This document shows, piece by piece, positions 25,638 to 34,369 of a stretch of DNA of 39,759 nt. The notes under the pieces were generated by a model, which was given only the letters and a program-made list of their open reading frames with translations, was not told the origin of the DNA and did no database searches. A program made the translations under genes and the position numbers. Each line of letters opens with the position of its first letter. Position 1 is the stretch's first letter. Origin of the DNA: Clostridia bacterium (GTDB lineage: Bacteria > Bacillota > Clostridia > TANB77 > CAG-508); assembly GCA_017517685.1 (NCBI GenBank), contig JAFWYK010000008.1, positions 1 through 39,759 of the forward strand, read 5' to 3'.

Positions 25638-25666
25638 TTGATTTTTATCATATGAACGGTTATACT
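25638..25666 (+). promoter_or_regulatory. Putative promoter of the cohesin gene
   Basis: TTGATT (25638-25643), a 17-bp spacer and TATACT (25661-25666). The predicted start is near 25673, only about 13 bases before the coding sequence, with the ribosome site GGAAAGGAG in between. The same -35 hexamer is used by the protease gene upstream. Confidence 0.65.
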
Positions 25667-25685
25667 TAAGGAAAGGAGTGTTCAC

Positions 25686-26549
25686 ATGAAAAGTAATGTT
25701 TTAAAAATTTCTATTATAGCAATTATGTTAGTTTTAGTTTATACAACAGTAGTTAGTGCATTTAGTTTTACACCATCAATGACACCAAGTAGTACTACAG
25801 TTCCAGAAGCAACTGAGTTTACTATTGAAGTAAAAGTGTCAAACTTAGATGTTGGTGATAATGGAATCAATACAATGTCTGGTGTATTAGAATATGATGA
25901 TACAATATTCGAAAAAATCAGTACATCAAGTATTGAAGGTTTAAATAGTTGGAATCCAACTTATAATGCTGAAACAGGAAAAGTTACATTAACAAAATTA
26001 GAATTTGTTAAACAAGAAGAAAAAGTATTCCAAGTAACTTTTAAAACAAAAGCTGATGTTTCTGGAAAATCTGGAGAAATCAAATTAGTTGATATTATGG
26101 CTGCAAATAATTCATCAGAAATTAATGCACAAGATATCTCAACAACAATTACAGTTGGACAAACAAGTTCAAACTATGGAAACACAACAAATACAAATTC
26201 AGCACAAATTCCTGGTACAACAACTGGAGATGGAAATCAAAATACAAACAATAATACAAACAATCCAACAGTTACAGTAACACCTGGAACAACAAATACT
26301 AATAAAAACACTAACACAAATACAAATACTAATACTAACAAAGCTGCTAATACAAATACTAATAAAGCTGCAAACACAAATAATAATTCATTATCTTCAT
26401 ATGTAAATGGTTATAACCAAAATTCAGCTGGGGAAGATATTCCTTATACTGGAGTTGAAGATACAATTATGTATTTAATGATTGCTGTTATGTTAGTAGC
26501 AATTGTATCATATGTTAAATTCGAAAGAGTTAACAAAGAAATTAAATAA
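25686..26549 (+). CDS. Secreted single-cohesin protein with wall-sorting-like C-terminus
   Basis: The 287-residue protein has a signal peptide (about 1-25, ending VSA). Residues of about 27-158 form one cohesin-like beta domain: TEFTIEVKVSNL, a GINTMSGVLEYDDTIFE stretch, KVTLTKLEF and KVFQVTFKTKADVSG, as in cohesins of type I/II layout. A low-complexity Asn-Thr linker fills about 160-235. The end has IPYTG (252-256), a hydrophobic segment and a basic tail (KFERVNKEIK), so it is either a variant sortase signal or a membrane anchor. Only one cohesin and no carbohydrate-binding module are present. With the dockerin protease next door it probably acts as a one-site surface anchor. ATG 25686 follows GGAAAGGAGTG. 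Confidence 0.88.
   Translation: MKSNVLKISIIAIMLVLVYTTVVSAFSFTPSMTPSSTTVPEATEFTIEVKVSNLDVGDNGINTMSGVLEYDDTIFEKISTSSIEGLNSWNPTYNAETGKVTLTKLEFVKQEEKVFQVTFKTKADVSGKSGEIKLVDIMAANNSSEINAQDISTTITVGQTSSNYGNTTNTNSAQIPGTTTGDGNQNTNNNTNNPTVTVTPGTTNTNKNTNTNTNTNTNKAANTNTNKAANTNNNSLSSYVNGYNQNSAGEDIPYTGVEDTIMYLMIAVMLVAIVSYVKFERVNKEIK
26292..26390 (+). repeat. Asn-Thr low-complexity linker repeat
   Basis: A run of NTNTNTN units with two copies of a KAANTNTN-like segment, encoded by AAT/ACA codons that alternate in synonymous use. It would extend the cohesin domain away from the cell envelope. Confidence 0.75.
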
Positions 26550-26563
26550 ATAATTATATAAAT

Positions 26564-26591
26564 AAAAAAAGCAACTTAGGTTGCTTTTTTT
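26564..26591 (+). terminator. Rho-independent terminator after the cohesin gene
   Basis: The stem AAAAAAGCAAC/GTTGCTTTTTT (GC core 26571-26575 with 26580-26584) has a 4-base loop and a long T run. Confidence 0.92.
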
Positions 26592-26624
26592 GCGTTTTTT
26601 TGACTAATTTTTTTCATAAAATGT

Positions 26625-26653
26625 TTGTAAAATAGGGCTTGATAATATATAAT
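26625..26653 (+). promoter_or_regulatory. Promoter of topB
   Basis: TTGTAA (26625-26630), a 17-bp spacer and a perfect TATAAT (26648-26653), 33 bases before the topB start. Confidence 0.75.
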
Positions 26654-26685
26654 AGGACTATTAATGGGAGAAAAGGATTTTAAGC

Positions 26686-28590
26686 ATGAAATTACTGATA
26701 GCAGAAAAACCATCTGTTGCGATGGAATTTGCAAAAGTTTTAAAAATAAATACGACTAGAAAAAATGGATATTTAGAAGGACAAGATTGGGTTGTTACAT
26801 GGTGTGTTGGTCATTTAGTAACAATGTCTTATCCAGAAAAGTATGATGAGAAGTTAAAATTTTGGAATTTAAATACTTTACCGTTTTTACCAAAAGAATA
26901 TAAATATGAAGTTATTCCTGCTGTGCAAAATCAATTTGATATTGTAAAGGGTTTACTAACAAGAGATGATGTAACTGAAATATATATTGCAACTGACTCT
27001 GGGCGTGAAGGAGAATATATATATAGATTAGTAGATGAAATGGCTGGTGTTGGTGAATCCAAAATAAGAAAAAGAGTATGGATTGATTCTCAAACAGAAG
27101 AAGAAATACAAAAAGGGATAAGAGAGGCAAAAGACTGGAAAGAGTATAATAGTTTATCAGATTCCGCTTATTTAAGAGCAAAAGAAGATTATTTGATAGG
27201 AATAAATTTTTCTAGATTATTATCTATTATTTTTGGGAAAAGAATTGCTAAAGATTTAGATGAAGAAAAAGTATCAATTTCTGTTGGTAGAGTTATGACT
27301 TGTGTTTTAGGAATGGTTGTATCTCGTGAAAGAGAAATTAGAAATTTTATTAAAACAAAATATTATAAAATTATAGGAAATTTTGGTGATGAAACATCCT
27401 CTTTTAAAGCTGAATGGAAAGTAAGTGAGTCATCAAAATTATATAATAGCCCGCTTTTATATAATGAAAGTGGATTTAAATCAGAAGAAAATGCTAAAAA
27501 GTTTATTATTAGTTTAAAAGATAAAAAAGCAATTGTTTCTGAAATTAAAAAATCAAAACAAAAAGAAAATGCGCCATTACTATTTAATTTAGCGGAAATT
27601 CAAAATGAATGTACTAAAGTTTTTAAAATAAAACCAGACGAAACTTTAGAAATTATTCAAGAATTATATGAAAAGAAATTAGTTACTTATCCAAGAACTG
27701 ATGCTAGAGTTTTATCAACTGCAATTGCAAAAGAGATAGGAAAAAATTTAAATGGTTTATATAAAAACTTTAAAGATGAAGAAATTAGTGGTTATATTTC
27801 AAAAATGATAAATGAGAAGTATAGTACTAACTTGGTAAAAACAAAGTATGTAAATGATAGTAAAATTACTGATCACTATGCAATTATTCCAACAGGACAA
27901 GGCCTAGAAAATTATGATAAATTACCAGATCTAAAAAAAGAGGTTTATAAATTAATTGTTAAAAGATTTATAGCAATTTTTTACCCTGCTGCAGAATATA
28001 ATAAAGTTAATTTAACAATAGATGTAGAAGGTGAACAATTTTCAAGTAGTGGTAGAGTATGTATAAAACCAGGATTTTTGGAAGTATTAAAAAATAGAAA
28101 GAATGATAATCAAGAAGAAAGCGAGAATTTAGACATACTTTCTAATTTAAAAAAAGGTCAAGAAGTAAATGTTCTTAATTATGAAACAAAAGATTCTGAA
28201 ACTTCACCACCATCTAGATATAATTCAGGTGGTATGGTACTTGCGATGGAAAATGCTGGAAAATTAATTGAAGATGAAGCTTTAAGAGAACAAATTAAAG
28301 GTGCGGGTATTGGAACATCTGCTACAAGAGGTGAAATTATTAAGAAGTTAGAAAGAATTAAATATATAGAAATTAATTCTAAGACACAAATTATAACACC
28401 TACAAAAAAAGGTGAAGCGATTTATGATATTGTTAATAAATCAATTCCAGATATGCTAAACCCAGATTTAACAGCAAGTTGGGAAAAGGGGTTAGATATG
28501 GTTGCAAAAAAAGAAATTGATCCTAAAACGTTTATGGATAAATTGGAAAAATATATAAACTCAAAGATAGATAAACTAGTATTAAGATAG
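26686..28590 (+). CDS. topB: DNA topoisomerase III (type IA)
   Basis: Type IA topoisomerases relax negative supercoils and decatenate DNA through a 5'-phosphotyrosine intermediate. The N-terminal TOPRIM domain begins MKLLIAEKPSVA and has TDSGREGEYIYR. The active-site tyrosine is Tyr335 in LVTYPRTDARVLS. Later motifs (ITDHYAIIPTGQG, GAGIGTSATRGEII, LTASWEKGLDMV) are typical of TopB. At 634 residues it is shorter than Bacillus TopB, with no zinc-ribbon or extra C-terminal domain. It has its own promoter. murA follows after 54 bases without a terminator, so the promoter may serve the whole murA-ftsQ stretch. Confidence 0.95.
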   Translation: MKLLIAEKPSVAMEFAKVLKINTTRKNGYLEGQDWVVTWCVGHLVTMSYPEKYDEKLKFWNLNTLPFLPKEYKYEVIPAVQNQFDIVKGLLTRDDVTEIYIATDSGREGEYIYRLVDEMAGVGESKIRKRVWIDSQTEEEIQKGIREAKDWKEYNSLSDSAYLRAKEDYLIGINFSRLLSIIFGKRIAKDLDEEKVSISVGRVMTCVLGMVVSREREIRNFIKTKYYKIIGNFGDETSSFKAEWKVSESSKLYNSPLLYNESGFKSEENAKKFIISLKDKKAIVSEIKKSKQKENAPLLFNLAEIQNECTKVFKIKPDETLEIIQELYEKKLVTYPRTDARVLSTAIAKEIGKNLNGLYKNFKDEEISGYISKMINEKYSTNLVKTKYVNDSKITDHYAIIPTGQGLENYDKLPDLKKEVYKLIVKRFIAIFYPAAEYNKVNLTIDVEGEQFSSSGRVCIKPGFLEVLKNRKNDNQEESENLDILSNLKKGQEVNVLNYETKDSETSPPSRYNSGGMVLAMENAGKLIEDEALREQIKGAGIGTSATRGEIIKKLERIKYIEINSKTQIITPTKKGEAIYDIVNKSIPDMLNPDLTASWEKGLDMVAKKEIDPKTFMDKLEKYINSKIDKLVLR

Positions 28591-28644
28591 AACAATTTAT
28601 GTTAAATCTTCATAATATGTAACAAATATTTATGAGGAGGTAAC

Positions 28645-29907
28645 ATGATGAAAAGATACATAATAAAAGGTGGTAAGAGACTTTTTGGAGAAGTTGATGT
28701 ATCAGGTTCAAAAAATGCAAGCTTACCAATTCTTGCAGCAACAATAATAAGTGGTAAGAAGAGTAAGTTATACAATCTTCCGGATATAGAAGATGTTAGA
28801 GTTACTTTAGAAATATTGAAAAGTTTAGGTGCTAAAGTAAAGAAAGATTCTAATAAAGTTATAATTGATTCAAAATGTATAAGATGCACTGTGATACCAG
28901 ATAATTTAATGCGTAAATTAAGATCTTCTGTAATTATTGCAGGTGCAATTATTGCTAGATTTAAGGAAGTTAGTTTTACTTATCCAGGGGGATGTGATAT
29001 AGGTGCAAGACCTATTGATTTGCATTTAGAAAATTTTAAAAAAATTGGTATAAAAATCAATGAAAATTGTAGATATATAGAATGTAAATGTGATAAAATA
29101 GAGTCGAGAAATATCGTTCTTGATTTTCCAAGTGTCGGCGCGACTGAAAACTTAGTCTTAGCAAGCGTTATAGGAAATCAAGAAGTAGTAATTAATAATG
29201 CTGCTAAGGAACCTGAAATTATAGATTTAGCTAATTTTTTAAATAAGATGGGAGCTAAAGTCTATGGTGCTGGAACAAACAGTATAAAAATTAAAGGTGT
29301 AAATAGTTTAAAAGAAGTTTCTTATAAAATAATGCCAGATAGAATTGAAGCAAGTACGCTTTTAATAGCTGGTGCAATTACATCTGGTAGTGTTAAAGTA
29401 AATAAGGTTAATCCAGAAGATATAAGTGTTGTTTTAAGCAAATTAAAAGAAACAGGTTGTGAAATAACTGTGGAAAAGCAATCGGTAAAATTGATAGCTC
29501 CAGCTAAATTAAGACCAGTTAATTTTAAAACCACTCCATATCCAGGATTTCCAACTGATGTTCAACCTATGTTTACTACATTATTAACACTTGCAAAAGG
29601 AACAAGTATAGTAACAGAAAATATTTTTGAAAATAGATTCAAATTCTTACAAGAACTTAAGAGAATGGGAATTAAAATTACAGAAATAGATGGAAAAACA
29701 GTTGTTATAAAAGGAGTAAGAAAACTACATCAAGCAGAGTTATATGCAACTGATTTAAGAGGTGCTGCCTCAATGATACTTGCTGCTCTTGCAGCAAAAG
29801 GAACAACAACAGTAAATAATATAGAATATTTACTAAGAGGGTACGAATGTTTAGATAAAAAATTAAATCAATTAGGAGCAGACGTGCTTCGAGAAGAAGG
29901 TGATTAA
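28645..29907 (+). CDS. murA: UDP-N-acetylglucosamine 1-carboxyvinyltransferase
   Basis: MurA transfers enolpyruvate from PEP to UDP-GlcNAc, the first committed step of peptidoglycan synthesis. The N-terminal motif VSGSKNASLPIL has the catalytic Lys23. The active-site cysteine, target of fosfomycin, is Cys117 in YPGGCDIGARPIDLHL. RIEASTLLIAGAIT, GFPTDVQPMFTTLL and DLRGAASMILAALAA follow as usual. 420 residues is standard. ATG 28645 follows GAGGAGG; a second ATG directly after it is also possible. It heads the division gene run, with ftsQ five bases downstream. Confidence 0.97.
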   Translation: MMKRYIIKGGKRLFGEVDVSGSKNASLPILAATIISGKKSKLYNLPDIEDVRVTLEILKSLGAKVKKDSNKVIIDSKCIRCTVIPDNLMRKLRSSVIIAGAIIARFKEVSFTYPGGCDIGARPIDLHLENFKKIGIKINENCRYIECKCDKIESRNIVLDFPSVGATENLVLASVIGNQEVVINNAAKEPEIIDLANFLNKMGAKVYGAGTNSIKIKGVNSLKEVSYKIMPDRIEASTLLIAGAITSGSVKVNKVNPEDISVVLSKLKETGCEITVEKQSVKLIAPAKLRPVNFKTTPYPGFPTDVQPMFTTLLTLAKGTSIVTENIFENRFKFLQELKRMGIKITEIDGKTVVIKGVRKLHQAELYATDLRGAASMILAALAAKGTTTVNNIEYLLRGYECLDKKLNQLGADVLREEGD

Positions 29908-29912
29908 TTTTA

Positions 29913-30800
29913 ATGGATGATGAGATTATAATTGGTATTAACAGAAAAGATCCACCTAAGAAGTCTAAAAAAACAAAGAAAAAGAAAAAGACTGTTAAAG
30001 CTTCAGCAAAAAAAGAAGCAAAAATGGGAAAAGGATCAACTGGTAATAAACCGAGTAAAAAAGGTAATAAGAAAAATGCTGTAATCGTAAAAATAGTTTT
30101 AGCGATTATAGTTTTTGTTGCGGTTATAATAGGATTATCAAACGTACCTTTATTTAATATCAAACATATTGAAGTTGTTGGAAATAATAAATTATCTGAA
30201 GACAAAATTATTGCGTTGTCAGGTATAAATGATTCAATAAATCTATTTAAATTAGATGAAGGAACAATTAAAAATGCAATTAAAGAAAATGCATATGTTG
30301 AAAATGTTGAAGTAAACAGAAAATTTCCTAATAAAGTAGTGATTGATATAAAAGAAAGAGAAGCTAAATATATGCTTCAATTTGCTGATAGCTATGTTTA
30401 TATTAATAATCAAGGTTATATGCTTGAAATATCTAATGAAAAAATTGAAGTTCCGATTATAGTTGGATTTACAACTGATTTAAGTAATATTAAACCAGGA
30501 AATAGAATTAAAGTAGATGATCTTCAAAAAATGAATATGGTTATTAAAATATTTGAAACAGCCAAAACAAGTGGAATAGGTCATTTAATAACCAAAATAG
30601 ATATATCTAATTCTAAAAATTATACAATTGGATTAGAAAGTGAAGGAAAAATAGTATATTTAGGTGATTGTTCTGATTTAAATACTAGAATAATTTATCT
30701 AAAAGCAATATTGGATGCAAACCAAGGAAGAAGTGGTACAGTATTTTTAAATGTAGATTTAAATACAGAAAAAGTATACTTTAGACCAAGTGATAACTAA
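29913..30800 (+). CDS. ftsQ: Cell division protein FtsQ/DivIB
   Basis: FtsQ/DivIB is a bitopic membrane protein that links FtsL and FtsB/DivIC in the septal wall synthesis complex. The sequence has a very basic cytoplasmic region (about 1-55, Lys-rich), one membrane segment (about 60-79, IVLAIIVFVAVIIGLS), and an outer POTRA domain beginning LFNIKHIEVVGNNKLSEDKI. The beta region then follows (VNRKFPNKVVIDIKEREA and YVYINNQGYMLEIS). 295 residues is normal. Ribosome site GAAGGTG lies at the end of murA. It sits between murA and the DUF881 genes, as in Bacillus. Confidence 0.94.
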   Translation: MDDEIIIGINRKDPPKKSKKTKKKKKTVKASAKKEAKMGKGSTGNKPSKKGNKKNAVIVKIVLAIIVFVAVIIGLSNVPLFNIKHIEVVGNNKLSEDKIIALSGINDSINLFKLDEGTIKNAIKENAYVENVEVNRKFPNKVVIDIKEREAKYMLQFADSYVYINNQGYMLEISNEKIEVPIIVGFTTDLSNIKPGNRIKVDDLQKMNMVIKIFETAKTSGIGHLITKIDISNSKNYTIGLESEGKIVYLGDCSDLNTRIIYLKAILDANQGRSGTVFLNVDLNTEKVYFRPSDN

Positions 30801-30824
30801 TAATTAAAGCAGAAAGGAGATACT

Positions 30825-31556
30825 ATGAAGGACCCAAATAAAATAGTAATAGCAGTTATTTTAGGAATAATGTGTTGTTTTTTGACAGCTGGAATTTGCA
30901 TACAAATGAAAACGGTTAAAAGTAGTACTACAACAGTCGGAAGAACTCAAGCAGAAAATGAGTTAAGAGATAGTGTTTTAAGATGGAAAGAAAAATATGA
31001 AAATGCTAATAAAAAATTAGAAAACAAAGAAGAGCAATTAGAAGGATTAAGAGATAGTGTTGTAAATTCAACAGATTCATCTAGCGATTTAACAAGTAGA
31101 CTTCAACAGTATAATTCATTACTTGGTTACACAGAAGTTAAAGGACCAGGAATAATTATTACACTTGAAGACGGTGATAGTTCAATGCTTGGTGGATTAG
31201 CTACGCAATATATAGTTCATGATGAAGATCTTTATCAAGTGGTTAATGCATTAAAAAATGTTGGTGCAGAGGCAATATCTATTAATGGGCAAAGAATTAC
31301 AAATAGAACAGCAATCGCTTGTGTTGGAAATGTAATTACAGTAAATGAACAAAAATTAGGTAGTCCTTTTGTTATTCAAGCTATAGGACCTTCTCTTTAT
31401 TTATATAGTTCTTTAAAAATGCCAGGTGGATATTTAAGTTATATAGAAGATTATGGTGTTAAAGTAGATGTTAAACAAATTGATAAAGATTCGATAGTAA
31501 TACCAAAATACGAAGGTGTATATACATCTACATATGCATCAAATGTTGAAGAGTAG
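30825..31556 (+). CDS. DUF881 protein (YlxW/YlxX type), first copy
   Basis: The 243-residue protein has an N-terminal membrane segment (about 6-28), then a coiled coil (about 40-90) and a DUF881 domain with YTEVKGPGIIITLEDGD, NALKNVGAEAISINGQRIT and GPSLYLYSSLKMPGGYLSYI. Its outer domain is predicted to face the wall. Function is not known, but the gene type is tightly linked with ftsQ-sbp-ftsA-ftsZ in Firmicutes. ATG follows AGAAAGGAG. The second DUF881 copy follows at once. Confidence 0.92.
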   Translation: MKDPNKIVIAVILGIMCCFLTAGICIQMKTVKSSTTTVGRTQAENELRDSVLRWKEKYENANKKLENKEEQLEGLRDSVVNSTDSSSDLTSRLQQYNSLLGYTEVKGPGIIITLEDGDSSMLGGLATQYIVHDEDLYQVVNALKNVGAEAISINGQRITNRTAIACVGNVITVNEQKLGSPFVIQAIGPSLYLYSSLKMPGGYLSYIEDYGVKVDVKQIDKDSIVIPKYEGVYTSTYASNVEE

Positions 31557-31567
31557 AGGTGATAAAA

Positions 31568-32281
31568 TTGAAAGCTAAAATTACATTAATAATATGTATT
31601 GGTTGTACAGCTTTAATTTTAACAGCGGTAATGTTTACTCAATTTAAAACTGTTGATCAAACAGATATAACAGCAATTGAAACAATGAGAGAAGCAGAAC
31701 TAAGAACAGAACTTGCAAGCTGGAAAACAAAATACGAAGATATAGAAACAAAAATAGAAGAACGTGATTCAAAAATAAATGAATATAAGCAAGAATTAAA
31801 TAATGGTGCAAATAGTTTAAAAATTCTTGAAGACGAAGTAAAAGAGGCAGAAGGTTATTTAGGATATACTGATGTTGAAGGTGAAGGGATAGTAGTTACT
31901 TTAAAAGATACAGATATTTATAATATTGAAAATTATGAACTTTTAAAATTAGTAAACGAACTGAACATTGCTGGAGCTGAAGCAATATCAATTAATGATC
32001 AAAGAGTTGTTTCTGGAACGGATATAACATTAGTTAATAATAGAATAATATTAGTTAATACAAAGAAAGTATCTGGACCATATATTGTTAAAGCAATAGG
32101 TGATAAAAAATATTTTGAAAGTGCTTTAACAATTAAAGGTGGTTATATTGATGAAGTAAAAGCATCTGGTAGAGATGTAGAATATAAAGTAGAAGATAAC
32201 ATTGTTATACCAGCATATGATGGAGAATTAGAATTTAAATATGCTAAAGAGAATGTTAAAGAGAAGGAGGTAAAAGAATAA
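31568..32281 (+). CDS. DUF881 protein (YlxW/YlxX type), second copy
   Basis: The 237-residue paralogue of the preceding gene has a membrane segment at about 4-24, a coiled coil at about 35-95 and DUF881 motifs (YLGYTDVEGEGIVVTLKD, LNIAGAEAISINDQRVV). The start is taken as TTG 31568, because AGAGGTG lies six bases upstream. The GTG at 31559 is part of that ribosome site and is rejected. The DUF881 domain is slightly shorter than in copy one. The final base of its stop is shared with the ATG of the next gene, so translation is coupled. Confidence 0.9.
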   Translation: MKAKITLIICIGCTALILTAVMFTQFKTVDQTDITAIETMREAELRTELASWKTKYEDIETKIEERDSKINEYKQELNNGANSLKILEDEVKEAEGYLGYTDVEGEGIVVTLKDTDIYNIENYELLKLVNELNIAGAEAISINDQRVVSGTDITLVNNRIILVNTKKVSGPYIVKAIGDKKYFESALTIKGGYIDEVKASGRDVEYKVEDNIVIPAYDGELEFKYAKENVKEKEVKE

Positions 32282-32670
32282 TGTTATATATATCAATAAT
32301 TTTAGGATGTATTATTGGTGCCTTGATAGGAATTAATGCTCCAGTAATATCTTACACATATTCTAGTTACTTATCTATTGCAATAATTGCAGCATTAGAT
32401 ACTGTATTTGGAGGAATTGCTTCTGTTGTAAAAGGTAATTTTGATTTAAAAATATTCTTATCTGGATTCTTCGGAAATTCAATTTTATCTATTGCTTTAA
32501 CATATTTAGGAAATAAATTAAATGTAGATATCTATTTAGCAGCCATTGTTGTTTTTGTTGGAAGAATGTTTACAAATTTAGCAATAATTAGAAGATACTA
32601 TTTAGAAAAATGGATACAATTTACAGAAAAAATGAAAGAAAATAAAACTAAAGTAGAAGAAAGTGAATAA
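32281..32670 (+). CDS. sbp: Small basic protein Sbp (DUF1290)
   Basis: This 129-residue membrane protein has three to four hydrophobic segments and the family motif APVISYTYSSYLSIAIIAALDTVFGGI, with GRMFTNLAIIRRYYLEKW towards the end. The tail is basic and charged. It lies between the DUF881 genes and ftsA in Firmicutes; function unknown. It overlaps the stop of the preceding gene by one base, and its ribosome site AAGGAGGT is inside that gene. Confidence 0.93.
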   Translation: MLYISIILGCIIGALIGINAPVISYTYSSYLSIAIIAALDTVFGGIASVVKGNFDLKIFLSGFFGNSILSIALTYLGNKLNVDIYLAAIVVFVGRMFTNLAIIRRYYLEKWIQFTEKMKENKTKVEESE

Positions 32671-32674
32671 ATAA

Positions 32675-34072
32675 ATGAAAAAATTAAATACAATATTGGT
32701 GTTTATTTTGTTCGCAGTACTTGCTTTAGTTTGTGGTGCTAATCATGAGCCATGGGCTGATGAAGCACAAAGTTGGATTATCGCAAGAGATGCGAGTGTA
32801 GGAGAAATTGTTTGGGATATTTCAAGATATGAAGGAACATTTCCATTATGGTTTCTAACTATTAAGTTATTTATAAACTTAGGACTTCAATACGAATATT
32901 TCTTTATTATACCAATAATCATATCTTGTATAGGGTTATTGGTATTTTTAAAAGGCGTTGAAGCACCAAAGTTTGTAAAAGTATTATTACCATTTACATA
33001 TTATGTCTTATATCAATATACAATAATAGCAAGAAGTTATTCATTCTTATTTTTGGCATTATCGTTGTGGGCAATATATTATAAAGAAAGAATGAATAAG
33101 AAGTTTGCCTATGTTTTAACTCTTATATTTATTTCAACTATAAGTATGCATGGAATGGTAATTTCTGGAATGTTAGGAATTTTATATATAATAGAGTTAA
33201 TAAAAGAAAAGAAAACAAAACAATCTTTGTTAAGTATTATTTGTTTAGTACTAGCTTGGGGAGTTGAAATAATAATTTTAATTCCAAGAGCGGATTTATA
33301 TATGAATATCAATATGATTCATACATTAAAAGACGCTGTACTTGCAATAGTATCTGTTATTTTTTCAGGAATAACTTGGTATGAACAGTTATATATAGGA
33401 ACAGGTATTATATTATTTGCGATACTAGCATTAATGCTTATAAAATTAAAACGATTAGATGCTATTATTACAATTGTTTGTTTGTCATTTTTTATGGCAT
33501 TGGTTAGATTGCTTCAACATCATTTAGGAATTATTGCTTTATTCTTAATGTTTTCAATAATAGTAAATTATGATGAACTAAAATCAAAATATAAGCATTT
33601 TGAGAAACTTTTTATAATTACATTAATAATTTATATATCTTTTACAGGAATTTCAATTATAAACGATTTTAATGGCAATTATAGTGGTGCAAAACAAATG
33701 GCTATATATATAGAAGAAAATGATATTGATGAAGAAGAAATTTATCGTTTTGGATATGTACAAGTAGCGTTATTACCTTACTTTGAAGGGAATTTGTTTG
33801 CAAATACTTCAAAAACTATATATGAATGGAAAGAATCAAACAAAGATTTTTTTGATTACGTAAATTATGATCCAAATGCAGATAGAAGTGGTTCATATGC
33901 ACCTAAATATATATTGTTAGAATGTAATGAACGTAATGATGTTATAAAAAGTATAAATCAGGAAGTAATTGATTCTGGATTGTATGAATTAGAATATCAA
34001 GCGGTTGGAAAACAATTTTATAAATGTACATATTCGGATATAGAAGCATTTAATTTGTATAAATTAAAATAG
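32675..34072 (+). CDS. GT-C type membrane glycosyltransferase-like protein
   Basis: The 465-residue protein has about nine or ten hydrophobic segments and an extracytoplasmic first loop with HEPWADEAQSW (residues 24-34). The DEA motif of this loop is the acidic catalytic region of GT-C enzymes such as the PMT/ArnT (GT39) group, which use lipid-linked sugars. ARSYSFLFLALSLW is also typical. A soluble C-terminal part (about 350-465) is unassigned. It starts four bases after sbp with only a weak ribosome site, so it is probably translated by coupling. A terminator closes this operon just after it. It is not a usual member of the division cluster. Confidence 0.82.
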   Translation: MKKLNTILVFILFAVLALVCGANHEPWADEAQSWIIARDASVGEIVWDISRYEGTFPLWFLTIKLFINLGLQYEYFFIIPIIISCIGLLVFLKGVEAPKFVKVLLPFTYYVLYQYTIIARSYSFLFLALSLWAIYYKERMNKKFAYVLTLIFISTISMHGMVISGMLGILYIIELIKEKKTKQSLLSIICLVLAWGVEIIILIPRADLYMNINMIHTLKDAVLAIVSVIFSGITWYEQLYIGTGIILFAILALMLIKLKRLDAIITIVCLSFFMALVRLLQHHLGIIALFLMFSIIVNYDELKSKYKHFEKLFIITLIIYISFTGISIINDFNGNYSGAKQMAIYIEENDIDEEEIYRFGYVQVALLPYFEGNLFANTSKTIYEWKESNKDFFDYVNYDPNADRSGSYAPKYILLECNERNDVIKSINQEVIDSGLYELEYQAVGKQFYKCTYSDIEAFNLYKLK

Positions 34073-34086
34073 AAAATATTATAATG

Positions 34087-34120
34087 AAATGGAGTGAAAA
34101 TATGTCACTTCATTTTATTT
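34087..34120 (+). terminator. Terminator after the glycosyltransferase-like gene
   Basis: An 11-bp stem with one G-U pair (34087-34097 with 34105-34115) has a 7-base loop and TTTTATTT following. Confidence 0.75.
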
Positions 34121-34183
34121 ACGATTTATAAAAAATAATGATTAAAAAGTTTGCTTTTTTATCAAAAAAAGTTCAAAATTATA

Positions 34184-34212
34184 TTGAATTTAGTAAAAAA
34201 ATGTTATATATT
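34184..34212 (+). promoter_or_regulatory. Putative upstream promoter of ftsA
   Basis: TTGAAT (34184-34189), a 17-bp spacer and TATATT (34207-34212) lie in the 297-base gap before ftsA. Confidence 0.55.
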
Positions 34213-34285
34213 AGGACATGTGTTTTAAATTTTTCAAAAATAACGTTTATATTACATTTTAATTACAAAAATATGTCATTTTTAC

Positions 34286-34314
34286 TTGACTTTTTAGATA
34301 AAATGTAATATTCT
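34286..34314 (+). promoter_or_regulatory. Putative proximal promoter of ftsA
   Basis: TTGACT (34286-34291), a 17-bp spacer and TATTCT (34309-34314), 55 bases before the ftsA start. With the upstream promoter it gives ftsA-ftsZ two possible inputs. Confidence 0.6.
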
Positions 34315-34369
34315 TAACGCATAGAATTTTGGAAAAGAAAAAAAGAAAAATAAAATGGAGGAGTTAACT

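Noticed and set aside
34355..34369. ATG 34355 as the ftsA start
   Set aside because: This ATG is part of the sequence ATGGAGGAG that serves as ribosome site for TTG 34370; the FtsA N-terminus fits the TTG start.
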